Shown piece by piece: positions 31,362 through 39,893 of a DNA stretch of 64,000 nucleotides (position 1 is its first letter; every line of letters begins with the position of its first letter). Source of the stretch: Demequina litoralis (GTDB lineage Bacteria > Actinomycetota > Actinomycetes > Actinomycetales > Demequinaceae). The position numbers and the translations under genes are program-made. Under the pieces are notes generated by a model. It worked only from the letters and a program-made list of their open reading frames with translations, was not told where the DNA came from and searched no databases. The DNA lies in assembly GCF_030418455.1 (NCBI RefSeq), contig NZ_JAUHPW010000003.1:1-64000 (forward strand), written 5' to 3'.

Positions 31362-32177
31362 CTACGCGCTTGCCGTTTCCTTCTTCTTCGACTTGCGGGT
31401 GCCGTCGAGGTTGTAGAAGAACGAGATGATGACGCCGATGATGCCGAGGGCCATCGCGAGCTGACCGAGCAGGTTGCCTCCCAGCCCGAGCAGGCTCTGC
31501 TCGGGGTCGGTGGCGAAGCTGGTGAGCGTGCCGAAGTCCCACATGGCGTGGATGAGCATGGCCGGGATGAGCGAACCGGTGGCGCGGCGGGTGATGTAGA
31601 GGACCGAGCCGAAAGCGAATGCGACGAAGATCTGCTGGATCGTGTCCTGCGTGCTCTGGCCGAAGAACACGTTGATCGCATGCAGCAGGCCGAACATGAG
31701 GCACGTGACGAACCAGGCGGCGATCTCGTTCATCGACCCTCGGGCCGCGGTGAGCAGGAGGCCTCGGGATACGAGCTCCTCGCAGAATCCCACCATCAGG
31801 ACGCCTGCACCGATGGCGAGGAAGTGCGTGATGTCCAGCTCGGACCACCCCGCACCGTTGATGAGGTTGAGCAGGCCGCCGAGGGCGAAGAGGATCGGAA
31901 CGAGGACCAGCCAGCGCGGCACGTTGCGAGCCGGCTCGCGTAGCGCAGGACCCCACCACCCGAGCAGGCTCGTCACGATGATGAGGTACACGGTCCCGAC
32001 CGCGAGCGGCAGGACGAGCCCGCCCATGACGTTGTCGAAGGTGTCCTGGACGGTGTTGTAGTCGGCGTCCATGAGCCACCACATGCCACCGATCACTGCC
32101 ATGTAGCCGATGAACACGGCCAGGCCGGTCCAGATGGTGGGCTTCACTTTGAGTTGCGGATCTGCCGTTGTCGCCAC
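31362..32177 (-). CDS. CPBP-family intramembrane metalloprotease
   Basis: 271 residues from GTG 32177 (VATTADPQLKVKP), chosen because AAGAGGAGG lies 6 nt upstream; an upstream GTG at 32204 would put that site inside the gene. Seven or eight helices with all CPBP motifs intact: Glu133-Glu134 and Arg in FCEELVSRG, His in FGLLHAIN, and HAMWDF. The C-terminus is strongly basic (GTRKSKKK). Likely a membrane protease or peptide-processing/immunity factor. It lies upstream, in transcription order, of neither ABC gene; it follows them 3' in the same strand block and may be expressed with them or alone. Confidence 0.88.
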   Translation of the reverse strand: MATTADPQLKVKPTIWTGLAVFIGYMAVIGGMWWLMDADYNTVQDTFDNVMGGLVLPLAVGTVYLIIVTSLLGWWGPALREPARNVPRWLVLVPILFALGGLLNLINGAGWSELDITHFLAIGAGVLMVGFCEELVSRGLLLTAARGSMNEIAAWFVTCLMFGLLHAINVFFGQSTQDTIQQIFVAFAFGSVLYITRRATGSLIPAMLIHAMWDFGTLTSFATDPEQSLLGLGGNLLGQLAMALGIIGVIISFFYNLDGTRKSKKKETASA

Positions 32178-32340
32178 TGCATTCCTCCTCTTACCAGGGC
32201 CCACGCTGACGTGTGCCTGTTATTGCATCTAACCAAGGCGATACTTCAAGCGCAACAGGTAATTGCTGTTCGGTCGCGACGCCCGCCGCGGCCGGGTGGG
32301 CCTCGCCGTGCTGGCGCGCCGCGAGATAGCGGCGCAGGCG

Positions 32341-32691
32341 CTATCCGATGTTGATCTCCCAGTCCGGGGACGGGGTACCGGAGACGACGCTCCAGCTGCC
32401 GATGTCGATCTGCAGCCCCTCACCGGTGAGCGCTGCCGTGTTCGCGGAGTCGGTGAGCAGCTCGTAGGAGCCGTCGGGGGCGGTCGTGTGCTCGTCGAGG
32501 CAAGCGGCCATGTCGGCGGCCTGGTCGGCGGAGTCGACCTTCACTGTGAGCGTGTTCGACTCGATCGCTGCGGCGCCGAGGTCTTGGCATGCGTCGAGAT
32601 CCTCTTGGCTGATCACGGTCACGTTGTCGCACGCTGCGAGCGCGGCGGCGGCAACCGTGACGATGGCGAGGGTCGACAGATGCTTCCTCAT
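32341..32691 (-). CDS. Small lipoprotein, unknown function
   Basis: 116 residues. Signal TVAAAALAAC with Cys21, then a small acidic exported domain with two further cysteines (LDACQDLG and MAACLDEH) that could form a disulfide. No family recognised. It is encoded directly after the ABC permease on the same strand (45-bp gap), so it may be an extracytoplasmic immunity or substrate-capturing lipoprotein of the exporter, as in LanI-type immunity proteins. That parallel rests on position only. Confidence 0.7.
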   Translation of the reverse strand: MRKHLSTLAIVTVAAAALAACDNVTVISQEDLDACQDLGAAAIESNTLTVKVDSADQAADMAACLDEHTTAPDGSYELLTDSANTAALTGEGLQIDIGSWSVVSGTPSPDWEINIG

Positions 32692-32736
32692 GTTGCTCTC
32701 CTCCCTGGTGGTGCTGACTCGGTCGATCGGCGGCGA

Positions 32737-33507
32737 CTAGGCGCCTCGTCGCTGCAATGCCCAGATGCCCGCGCCAAGCGGAGCGGCCGCCCAGAGGAGC
32801 GTGAGCATGATCGCGACAGCGGGTGTGAAAGGTGCGGGTTGAGCCATGAGGGCGAGGCCTGCATTCGTGGGCAGGATCTCTACGAGCACCGGCAGTCCAA
32901 AGATCCCCATGACCATCGGAAGCACGATGAGCAGCCCGACCGATGCGGCGACCGCGCCGCCTGAGTGGCGCATCAGCACGCCGACCGCGAGTGAAAGCAC
33001 GGTCATGATCGCCACGAAGGCGGGTGCGCCGAAGAGAACGGCAAGCGTTCCCGGGCTGGTGAGATCGATGGCGAGATCGGTGCCGGAGTAGCGGAACATC
33101 GAGAGGATGATCGTCAAGGCGAGCGCGCACACCGTCGCGACGATCGCGACAACGCCCACGACGATGGCCTTGGCCATAACCCACCAGGCGCGTCGAGGAG
33201 TGGCAACCAGTGACACGCGCACGAGGCCGGTCGACCATTCAGAGGTCGCGGCCACGACGCCGAGGACTGCAGGGAAGACCAAGGTCAGGGACAGCCCAGC
33301 CGTGAGGCGAGCCGCAAGGTCATCCTGGGTGGGGGCGTCCCCTCCGGCTGAAGATGTCGCCCCCATGGCCGCCGTGAGGACTACGAAGACCGCGATCAGC
33401 CACAGAGTGGACCGCATGGTGCGGAGCTTGAACCACTCGCCTGCGACCACGCTGCCGAACGATGAGCGCGGCTCCGTCGCGCTTCCCGTGTTGGTGCCCA
33501 GGGTCAT
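32737..33507 (-). CDS. ABC-2 type permease (second cassette)
   Basis: 256 residues, six hydrophobic segments. GEWFKLRTMRSTLWLIAVF at the start and TSEWSTGLVRVSLVATPRRAWWV after helix 2 parallel the first-cassette permease. ATG 33507 overlaps the ATPase stop (ATGA). It forms the exporter channel with the ATPase encoded upstream. Codon use is less GC-biased than in the first cassette, which fits horizontal acquisition instead of local duplication. Confidence 0.88.
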   Translation of the reverse strand: MTLGTNTGSATEPRSSFGSVVAGEWFKLRTMRSTLWLIAVFVVLTAAMGATSSAGGDAPTQDDLAARLTAGLSLTLVFPAVLGVVAATSEWSTGLVRVSLVATPRRAWWVMAKAIVVGVVAIVATVCALALTIILSMFRYSGTDLAIDLTSPGTLAVLFGAPAFVAIMTVLSLAVGVLMRHSGGAVAASVGLLIVLPMVMGIFGLPVLVEILPTNAGLALMAQPAPFTPAVAIMLTLLWAAAPLGAGIWALQRRGA

Positions 33508-34430
33508 GCTGCACCACCAGCGGGTCGGGCATCCGAACGGTACTCGACGGCCTCTGCCGTCAGCTCCATATACGCGGACTCCAGGTTCGAGCCTGTGGTT
33601 GCGAGCTCATGGAGCACGATGCCGTGCGCGGCGGCGTGCTCGCCGACCTGAGCGGCGTCGAGGCCCCGGATATGGAGCAGATCCGACCCCGATATGGCGA
33701 CCGAGCCGTCGTGCGCGTCGAGGATGGTCGCAAGGTGCGCCGCCTGTGGAGATCGCACTCGCACCGACGCCCCGGACGCGCCCGCAACCAGGGCGTCGAT
33801 GGTGGTGTCGGCCAGGATCTGGCCGCGGCCGATCACGATGACCCGATCGGCCGTCAACGCCATCTCGCTCATGAGGTGGCTCGACAGGAACACGGTCCGA
33901 CCCTCGGAGGCGAAGCCCTTCACCAGTTCACGTACCCAGATCACTCCGTCAGGGTCGAGGCCGTTCACCGGTTCGTCGAGGATGAGGGTCTCCGGGTCGC
34001 CGAGGAGCGCGGTAGCGATGCCGAGACGCTGGCCCATGCCCAACGAGAACTCGCGCGCCGACTTCCGCGCCACGGACTCCAGCCCTGTCAGAGCGATGAC
34101 CTCGTCGACACGCGAGTCAGGGATCCGGTGAGTGCGAGCAAGCATCCGGAGGTGATTGCGTGCCGACCGGTACGGTGCGACGGCTTTCGCATCGAGCAGC
34201 GCGCCGACCGCACGAAGCGGCGACGCGTGCGCCGCAAGCGGCAGCCCATCGACGGTCGCGGTGCCCGTGTCGGGATTCTCGAGACCGAGGATCAGTCGCA
34301 TCGTCGTCGACTTGCCTGCACCGTTCGGTCCGAGGAACCCGGTCACGGACCCGCTGTCCACGGTGAAGGAGATGTCGTTGACCGCTCGCTTCGCACCGTA
34401 GGTCTTCGACAGGCTCGTGACCTCGATCAT
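33504..34430 (-). CDS. ABC transporter ATP-binding protein (second cassette)
   Basis: 308 residues. Walker A GPNGAGKSTTMRL, signature FSLGMGQRLGIA, Walker B LILDEPVNGLDPDG, and switch SSHLMSEM. The C-terminal extension of about 90 residues matches the first-cassette ATPase (28399-29313). It is the first gene of its operon. A sigma70-like promoter (TTGACA, 16 bp, TAGCGT) is about 100 bp upstream. Probable role is export of a peptide or antibiotic, with permease, lipoprotein and CPBP protease as partners. Confidence 0.92.
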   Translation of the reverse strand: MIEVTSLSKTYGAKRAVNDISFTVDSGSVTGFLGPNGAGKSTTMRLILGLENPDTGTATVDGLPLAAHASPLRAVGALLDAKAVAPYRSARNHLRMLARTHRIPDSRVDEVIALTGLESVARKSAREFSLGMGQRLGIATALLGDPETLILDEPVNGLDPDGVIWVRELVKGFASEGRTVFLSSHLMSEMALTADRVIVIGRGQILADTTIDALVAGASGASVRVRSPQAAHLATILDAHDGSVAISGSDLLHIRGLDAAQVGEHAAAHGIVLHELATTGSNLESAYMELTAEAVEYRSDARPAGGAA

Positions 34431-34529
34431 CGGAATCGTCCGGATTCAGGCCTATCGAATGAAATCGCGTGCATGTGCGGTTGCTCCCTCGTGCCGCGGC
34501 CTGCCTGGGGAAATGCGCCGTTCTGCCTG

Positions 34530-34557
34530 ACGCTATCAGTGAGTGAGTACCTGTCAA
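34530..34557 (-). promoter_or_regulatory. Sigma70-like promoter for the second ABC operon
   Basis: On the minus strand TTGACA (34557-34552) and TAGCGT (34535-34530) are spaced 16 bp. The -35 is a perfect consensus match, rare in this GC-rich context. Confidence 0.5.
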
Positions 34558-34774
34558 GGATTAAGCATCTCGACGCGCCGCGTTGCTCTCAGCCGGTCGC
34601 GGCGTGGATCAGGAGACGGGATACGGGTGCCGTCAGCTCCGGGCGTGGCCATCGGGCGAGCCAGAAGGCGGGCTCCTGGCATCTGCTCGGATGGCAAGGC
34701 GCCTCGGCGGAAACGAAGCGGCGCTCGGGTTGGCCGACCCCTAGTGGCATGTTGCGCGCTCCACCCCACACCCT

Positions 34775-34799
34775 GGCAATTGCCAAACTGGAAAGGCAA
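34775..34799. promoter_or_regulatory. GGCAATTGCC palindrome with an extra GGCAA half-site
   Basis: A perfect 10-bp palindrome at 34775-34784 followed by a third half-site (GGCAAC, 34795). It may be a regulator site or a recombination relic; it overlaps the right-hand 15-mer. Confidence 0.3.
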
Positions 34800-34849
34800 C
34801 TTTGCTGAACTAGGGTCCGATTACCAAGGTGGCGCGACAACTGACACGT

Positions 34850-37315
34850 CTACAGCTCGCCCTTGCGCTCCAGGTACTTCATGGCGACGTACCCGAGCGG
34901 GATGCGCAGCCAGTAGGTGAGCAGCCTGTACACGAGCACCGCCGACAGGGCCACCGCATAGGGCAGGCCCGCACCGGTGAGGCCGGTGGTGAGCGCGATC
35001 TCGACCGCACCCAGACCACCCGGGGTCGGCACCGCGGCACCCACGGCGTTGCCGACGAAGAACAGCACCGCGACGTCGATGATCGCGAAGTTCTCGCCGA
35101 AGGCCAGCAGCGACGACTGGAACGCCCCGACGAATCCCACGGTGAGCAGCAGGTTGCCCGCGAGACCGAGCGCGAGGCGCCACGGCTGTCCGAGCACCTG
35201 CGCGAGCCGCGGCCAGGTCTGACGCAGCGTGGGCAGCACGCGCTTGATGGCCCAGGTGCGCACGCGAGGCACCAGCATCGCGGCGGCGATGACGAGCACC
35301 ACCACCGCGAACGCGATCACCACGGCCGTCGACGGCAGCGCCGCCAGCGCGCCCTTCGAGCCCGAGGCGAGCGTGAGCGCGACGAGGCCGAGCACGGTCA
35401 CCACGACCGAGCTCACCTGCACGAGCGCGACGGTCGCCACCGCGAGCGGCGTCGGCACCTTGCGCTTGGTGAGCAGCCGCAGGTTGAGGGCCGCCGGCCC
35501 CACGCCCGCGGGCACCGCGACCGAGATGTACGCCGCCGCGACCTGGGTGAGGAGCACCCGGTTGAACGGCAGCTTGACCGGGCTGAAGGCGGCCAGCGCG
35601 AGGGCCGCGCCGACGAACGTGAGCAGCGCCCACCCGAATCCGATGACCAGCCACCAGGGGTTCGCCTGCTGCACCGCGTCGAGGAACTGCTGCGTGTTGA
35701 AGCTGGCGAGGATCACCACCGCGGCGACGAGGCCGAGCGCGATGGTGATGATGGTGCGGCCGCCGAAGCGGACGATGTTCTCGCTCGCGACCTCGGCCTC
35801 GGGTGAGCGCGCGAGGATCTCCTCGCGGACCTCCTCGAGCACCTTCGGGTGGTCGCCCTCCTTGAGCTCCTTGAGCGACGTCCGCGTGTGCGGGGGCAGC
35901 GCGATGGTCTGCAGGAGCGGCGCGGCCTGCTCGACCGGCTGCGCGCCGAGCGAGCGGAAGGCCGAGTCGACGGCCCGCTTCGCGCCCACGCGCGCGGCGG
36001 TCAGCGCGAGCACCTGCGCGACGTCGATGCGCTGCGCGAACGCGCTGGTGGCCGCCTCGCCCATCTCCCACGAGGTGAGCCAGACGGCGGGGTCGGTCTC
36101 GACGTCGTCGCCGACGAGGATGGTGTCGGCCTCGAGGCGACGATGCGAGATGCCGGCCCGGTGCGCGGTGGCCACCTCGGCCCACAGCGCGTCGAGCAGC
36201 GCATCGGTCATGTCGGAGGCCGGCACGTCGGTGAGCGGGCGAGACACCGGCGGGCGCTGGTAGACGAGCAGCATCGTGTCGCGGATCTGCCCCATGCCGA
36301 GCACGCGCCCGGTGCGCACGCCGGCGACGCGCGCGGCGTGCGAGACGAGCGCGGTCGCCTCGGCGCTCTGGCGCAGCGACACGTCGGGACGGGTGTCGAT
36401 GCCGCGCAGCCGCAGCGAGGTCCACAGCTTCGATACGAAGCCTGCCGCCTGCTGGTCGCCGTCGAGCGCGACCACCAGGAGCTGATGCCCCTCGACGGTG
36501 GTCATCGCGTACACGCGGCCATGCCGCGTCCGGGCGAGCGCATCGGTCACGGCGTCGAGCTCGGGGTGATCCGCCTCGTGCGCGATGTCGGCACGGATGA
36601 GCGAGCGGGGATGGAAGCCGGCGCGGTTGAGCCCCTCGACGAGGGTGCCGCCGTACGCGCGGTCCGCGGTGGACCCGACCCAGTAGCGCAGCCCGAGGCC
36701 CGCCGCGCGGCCCAGCAGCACGGTCAGCAGGGTCGAGGGGATGGTCACCACGCCGAAGATCACGGCGATGGCGAGCCCGAACCAGAGCATGTTCCATGAC
36801 AGCGACAGGCTCCGGCGTGTCGAGCGCCGTCCTGCGGCGGTGAGCAGCGCCGACAGCGCCGCGACGTAGACGGGCAGCTGCATCGTCTCCGCGCCGCGCG
36901 GCGTGAGGCTCGCCTGGATCTCCTCGGTGCCCCACGCGAGCAGCATCGCCGCGGCGAGCAGCAGGACGATCACGCCGAGCACGGCCGCGCCGAGCGCCTC
37001 GACGATGCGGCGCGGCTCGCGGCGCACGAGCATGTCGACGATCATCAGCGCCGGGATGACGATCGCGAGGATCGCGGTGAAGAGGTTGATCGGCGCGACG
37101 AGCAGCCGTTGCAGGAACGGCGAGATCGACGAGATGTCCTGGGTCAGCGCCTCCGTGGTGCCGAGCGCGAACTCGCCGATGAACAGCACGGCGACGATGC
37201 CGACGACGGTGCCGAGGAGCCCGAGGACGTCCGTGAAGCGCCGCACCCGGATCTCGGGCTCGTCGAGGATGCGCACGGCCGGCGCGTCCTCGCGCGTCAC
37301 GGGAGCGTCGGCCAT
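34850..37315 (-). CDS. LPG-synthase-type membrane protein with internal pseudokinase domain
   Basis: 821 residues. Order: six or so membrane helices (about 30-215), a cytoplasmic protein-kinase-like region (about 225-480), and a C-terminal lysylphosphatidylglycerol-synthase-type transmembrane domain (about 515-815; VPAGVGPAALNLRLLTKR, PTPGGLGAVEIALT). In the kinase-like part the catalytic loop reads ISHRRLEADTILV. The HRD Asp is Arg393, the loop Asn is Thr398, and the DFG position is SWE at 415-417, so it should be inactive. No MprF aminoacyltransferase domain is present. Likely a lipid flippase or translocase. TAGACT lies 6 nt before ATG 37315. Confidence 0.82.
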   Translation of the reverse strand: MADAPVTREDAPAVRILDEPEIRVRRFTDVLGLLGTVVGIVAVLFIGEFALGTTEALTQDISSISPFLQRLLVAPINLFTAILAIVIPALMIVDMLVRREPRRIVEALGAAVLGVIVLLLAAAMLLAWGTEEIQASLTPRGAETMQLPVYVAALSALLTAAGRRSTRRSLSLSWNMLWFGLAIAVIFGVVTIPSTLLTVLLGRAAGLGLRYWVGSTADRAYGGTLVEGLNRAGFHPRSLIRADIAHEADHPELDAVTDALARTRHGRVYAMTTVEGHQLLVVALDGDQQAAGFVSKLWTSLRLRGIDTRPDVSLRQSAEATALVSHAARVAGVRTGRVLGMGQIRDTMLLVYQRPPVSRPLTDVPASDMTDALLDALWAEVATAHRAGISHRRLEADTILVGDDVETDPAVWLTSWEMGEAATSAFAQRIDVAQVLALTAARVGAKRAVDSAFRSLGAQPVEQAAPLLQTIALPPHTRTSLKELKEGDHPKVLEEVREEILARSPEAEVASENIVRFGGRTIITIALGLVAAVVILASFNTQQFLDAVQQANPWWLVIGFGWALLTFVGAALALAAFSPVKLPFNRVLLTQVAAAYISVAVPAGVGPAALNLRLLTKRKVPTPLAVATVALVQVSSVVVTVLGLVALTLASGSKGALAALPSTAVVIAFAVVVLVIAAAMLVPRVRTWAIKRVLPTLRQTWPRLAQVLGQPWRLALGLAGNLLLTVGFVGAFQSSLLAFGENFAIIDVAVLFFVGNAVGAAVPTPGGLGAVEIALTTGLTGAGLPYAVALSAVLVYRLLTYWLRIPLGYVAMKYLERKGEL

Positions 37316-37321
37316 GGCGCG

Positions 37322-37327
37322 AGTCTA
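37322..37327 (-). promoter_or_regulatory. -10 element of a probable leaderless promoter
   Basis: TAGACT on the minus strand is 6 nt before ATG 37315 with no ribosome site. Confidence 0.55.
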
Positions 37328-37364
37328 GAGGGAAGCCCGGCCGCGACAGGGGAGGATCGGCCGC

Positions 37365-38177
37365 TCAGGCCACGCCCAGCGACTCGAGCCACCCGTGCGG
37401 GACCACCTCGGGGCCGATGAACGCGACCGCGTCGAGCGTCCAGTGCGCCAGCACCAGCGGCGCGAGCCGCCCCCGCCTGACATAGACCCAGCCGAACACC
37501 AGGCCCATCACCACGTTCCCGAGCGCCATGGGCCAGCCCTGGTACAGGTGGTACGCGCCCCGCAGCAGCGCCGCGAGCACGATCGCGGTCCACGGCGAGC
37601 GGCCCATGTCGCGCAGCCGCGTGAGCACGAAGCCCACCACGACGAACTCCTCGAGCACGCCCGCCGCCGCGGCGGACAGCAGCAGGATGGTGGCCGACCA
37701 CCACATGTCCGGCAGGCCCGACGTGTCGATGGTGACGGTCTGCCCGAGCGCCCGCGAGATCGCGTACAGCGCGAGCCCCGGCAGCCCGATGCACGCCGCC
37801 AGGATGACGCCCCACCCGACGTCGCCCCACCACCGGCGCGCGGGTCCCACCAGGCCGAGCCTCACTCGGGACGATGCGCCGTGCTGGCTGAGCAGGTACA
37901 GCGCCAGGGCGACGGGCACCAGGGCGAAGCCGATCCCGAGCACCTGCCGGATGAGGTCGATCCAGTCGATGCTGGACCGGCTCGGGTTGAGCGTGGTGGT
38001 CTGGCCCGAGATCGGCGTGGTGTCGACGTACCGCTCGATGAGGCGGATCGCCGCATAGACGGCGGTCTGCCCGAGCGACAGGCCGAGCACGATGAGCACC
38101 TCGGCGCGCATCCGCGGGCGCGACGGCAGGGTGACCTGAGCGGTGGGCGCGGTGGGCGCGGGGGCTGCGATGTCCAT
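37365..38177 (-). CDS. CPBP-family intramembrane metalloprotease (third copy)
   Basis: 270 residues from ATG 38177 (an in-frame GTG at 38183 is possible). About eight helices. CPBP motifs: VLEEFVVVGFVLTRL (EE pair, Arg displaced), LRGAYHLYQGWPM with the His, and LAHWTLDAVAF as the third motif. It has a Pro/Ala-rich N-terminal tail. Sequence is unlike the two CPBP proteins in the ABC cassettes, so it belongs to a different subgroup. It is the last gene of the strand block after the LPG-synthase-type protein, 49 bp before it in coordinate terms. Substrate unknown. Confidence 0.82.
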   Translation of the reverse strand: MDIAAPAPTAPTAQVTLPSRPRMRAEVLIVLGLSLGQTAVYAAIRLIERYVDTTPISGQTTTLNPSRSSIDWIDLIRQVLGIGFALVPVALALYLLSQHGASSRVRLGLVGPARRWWGDVGWGVILAACIGLPGLALYAISRALGQTVTIDTSGLPDMWWSATILLLSAAAAGVLEEFVVVGFVLTRLRDMGRSPWTAIVLAALLRGAYHLYQGWPMALGNVVMGLVFGWVYVRRGRLAPLVLAHWTLDAVAFIGPEVVPHGWLESLGVA

Positions 38178-38212
38178 CGTCACGCCACTCTAACGAGCAG
38201 GGGTTCCCGGCC

Positions 38213-38218
38213 TACGCT
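38213..38218 (+). promoter_or_regulatory. -10 element of a probable leaderless promoter (MOSC gene)
   Basis: TACGCT is followed by exactly 6 nt and ATG 38225. Confidence 0.5.
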
Positions 38219-38224
38219 GGCGTC

Positions 38225-38923
38225 ATGGCGAGCGTGGTGGCGATCCGGCGGTACCCCGTCAAGGCGATGGAGGGCGAGTCCCTCACGTCCGTCGCGGTCG
38301 ACGCACGCGGGCTCGTGGGCGATCGCGGCCTCGCGGTGGTCGACAGCGACGGCATGTTCGCCGCGGGCAAGCGCGGCAGCCGCTGGGTGCCGCACGAGGA
38401 GGTGCTCGCGTACCGGGCCCGCACGGTGGACGATGCGGTGGTGGTGTCGCGCGGCGATCTCGCCTGGCGCGCGGGCGACGCAGGGCTGGACGCGGACCTG
38501 TCCGCCGCCGCGGGCGAGCCGCTGCGCGTGGTGGCCGAGGCGCCCGACGCGGCACGGCCCTTCTTCGACTCGTCCCCGATCTCCGTGGTGGGCACCGCGA
38601 CGCTCGACTGGTGCCGGACCGAGCTGGGGGTCGACGCCGATCCGCGGCGCCTGCGCGTCAACGTCGTGATCGACACCGACGAGCCCTTCGTCGAGGAGAC
38701 CTGGATCGGTGCGGAGGTGGAGGTCGGCGGTGTGCGGCTGCGGGCGACCAAGCGCAACGGCCGCTGCCGGGTGATCGACCTCGCGCAGGACGGTCTCGGC
38801 GCGACGGCGCGCTTCCTCAAGCCGCTCGGGGACCGTCGCGACGCGTGCGTCGCGGTCTACTGCGAGGTGGTCGAGCCCGGCGAGGTCCGCGTCGGCGACC
38901 CGGTGGTCCCGCCGCGGGTCTGA
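38225..38923 (+). CDS. MOSC-domain protein (YcbX/mARC-like)
   Basis: 232 residues. The N-terminal MOSC beta-barrel part (VVAIRRYPVKAMEGESL, GLVGDRGLAVVD) leads to the MOSC domain (FFDSSPISVVGTATL, RLRVNVVID, RATKRNGRCRVIDL). The conserved Cys in NGRCRVID is the likely molybdenum ligand. Relatives (YcbX, YiiM, mARC) reduce N-hydroxylated compounds using molybdenum cofactor. There is no ferredoxin domain, so electrons must come from a partner. It is monocistronic and starts on a leaderless-type promoter. Confidence 0.85.
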   Translation: MASVVAIRRYPVKAMEGESLTSVAVDARGLVGDRGLAVVDSDGMFAAGKRGSRWVPHEEVLAYRARTVDDAVVVSRGDLAWRAGDAGLDADLSAAAGEPLRVVAEAPDAARPFFDSSPISVVGTATLDWCRTELGVDADPRRLRVNVVIDTDEPFVEETWIGAEVEVGGVRLRATKRNGRCRVIDLAQDGLGATARFLKPLGDRRDACVAVYCEVVEPGEVRVGDPVVPPRV

Positions 38924-38948
38924 GGCGGGATCCGTGCCTGGTGTCGGG

Positions 38949-39782
38949 CTACGAGAGCGGGCGGGCGCGGCACAGGGCCCGCGGCTCCGCCCAGACCGCC
39001 GCGCCGCGGTGCGTCCCCGTCGCCGCCGGGTACGCGGCCTCGAGCCCCAGCTCCTCGCTGCCCGCCGTGCGCAGCGCCACCACCGCGGACGAGCCTGCCG
39101 CCACCGTGGCGCCGGTCAGCACCTGCTCTCCGTCGAGCGACAGCGAGAACTCCGTCACGAAACCCGGGTCGGACGCGTCGGAGACGCCGATCACCGCGAC
39201 GATGCTGTCGCATCGTCCCGACAGCGCGAGGGTGCCCCGGTCGGGGCTCCCGCCGTCGACTCCCCGCGCCCGCAGGACTCGGGTGTGGTGGATGCCGGCG
39301 ACGTTCGCCTCACCCTTCGTCAGGTTCCCGCCGGTCACGTGCGGCACGAGCGAGATCCATCGCCAGGTGGTCGCCGCGCGGATCCCGCGCGACGGCGCCT
39401 TGGCGCGCGTGCCCTCGAAGCGCACGCGGTAGCGCGCGTCGCCCATCCCGCGGACCGTGAAGCGCAGCCGGTAGGTCGCGTCCGCGCGCACCGTCGTGCT
39501 CGCACGGGTGCTCACCCACCGGCCGTCCACCTCGCGTTGGAGCACGAGCCGCTCGCCCACGAGGTTCCGCGAGACGGTGCCCCGCACGACCGCGGCCTCC
39601 TGGGCCACGAGCAGATCCCCCGACGTGGGCTGGATCGACGTGATCCGCACCGTGGTCGTCGCCCGGTTCGCAGCATCGGCGCCGGGCGCCGCCGCGACCG
39701 CGACCGCGCAGGCGAGGGCCAGGATCGCCGCCGCCGCGACGAGGCGGACGATCACGGGCCGCGCGGATGCGGCTTCGGTCAT
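38949..39782 (-). CDS. Secreted protein, unknown function
   Basis: 277 residues with a long N-terminal signal (about 1-37: IVRLVAAAAILALACAVAVA then AAPGADA). The mature part looks like beta-sandwich repeats. TTTVRITSIQPTSGDLLVAQ and VVRGTVSRNLVGERLVLQRE start an Ig/Big-like unit, which ends YRLRFTVRGMGDARYRVRFE. The C-terminal half has GSPDRGTLALSGRCDSIVAV. The VxGxVxxNxxGxxVxLQRxVDGRW pattern recalls repeats in actinobacterial wall-surface proteins. No catalytic motif. ATG 39782 lies after GAGGGGGTC. Probably an extracellular structural or adhesive protein. Confidence 0.7.
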   Translation of the reverse strand: MTEAASARPVIVRLVAAAAILALACAVAVAAAPGADAANRATTTVRITSIQPTSGDLLVAQEAAVVRGTVSRNLVGERLVLQREVDGRWVSTRASTTVRADATYRLRFTVRGMGDARYRVRFEGTRAKAPSRGIRAATTWRWISLVPHVTGGNLTKGEANVAGIHHTRVLRARGVDGGSPDRGTLALSGRCDSIVAVIGVSDASDPGFVTEFSLSLDGEQVLTGATVAAGSSAVVALRTAGSEELGLEAAYPAATGTHRGAAVWAEPRALCRARPLS

Positions 39783-39893
39783 GCGAGACCCCCTCAGGTG
39801 CTCCCGTCGAACCTAGCAACCCCGGACGAACCGGACAACGCCCGGCGTCGCGGGAGGGGGTGCCAGGGCGAGAGAGCGCGACGCGGCGGAGGC

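Larger units (their letters stand above)
30251..34779. other. Lower-GC segment bounded by near-identical 15-mers
   Basis: CCACACCTTGGCAAA (30251-30265) and CCACACCCTGGCAAT (34766-34780) match in 13 of 15 positions. Between them lie five minus-strand genes (ATPase, permease, lipoprotein, CPBP, double MarR) with visibly lower GC and more relaxed codon use than the rest of the window. No integrase, transposase or tRNA end is present. It may be a transferred block, but the repeats could be chance. Confidence 0.4.
34431..34849. other. 419-bp intergenic region at the right edge of the low-GC segment
   Basis: Lies upstream of the second ABC operon and downstream of the LPG-synthase-type gene. It holds a promoter candidate, a perfect GGCAATTGCC palindrome and one of the flanking 15-mers. 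Short open frames here have no family resemblance and no ribosome sites; I see no gene. Confidence 0.6.

Noticed and set aside
34543..34920. Open frames of 80-125 codons in the gap right of the ABC operon
   Set aside because: No ribosome site, no recognisable family, and the plus-strand frame runs into the 3' end of the LPG-synthase-type gene.
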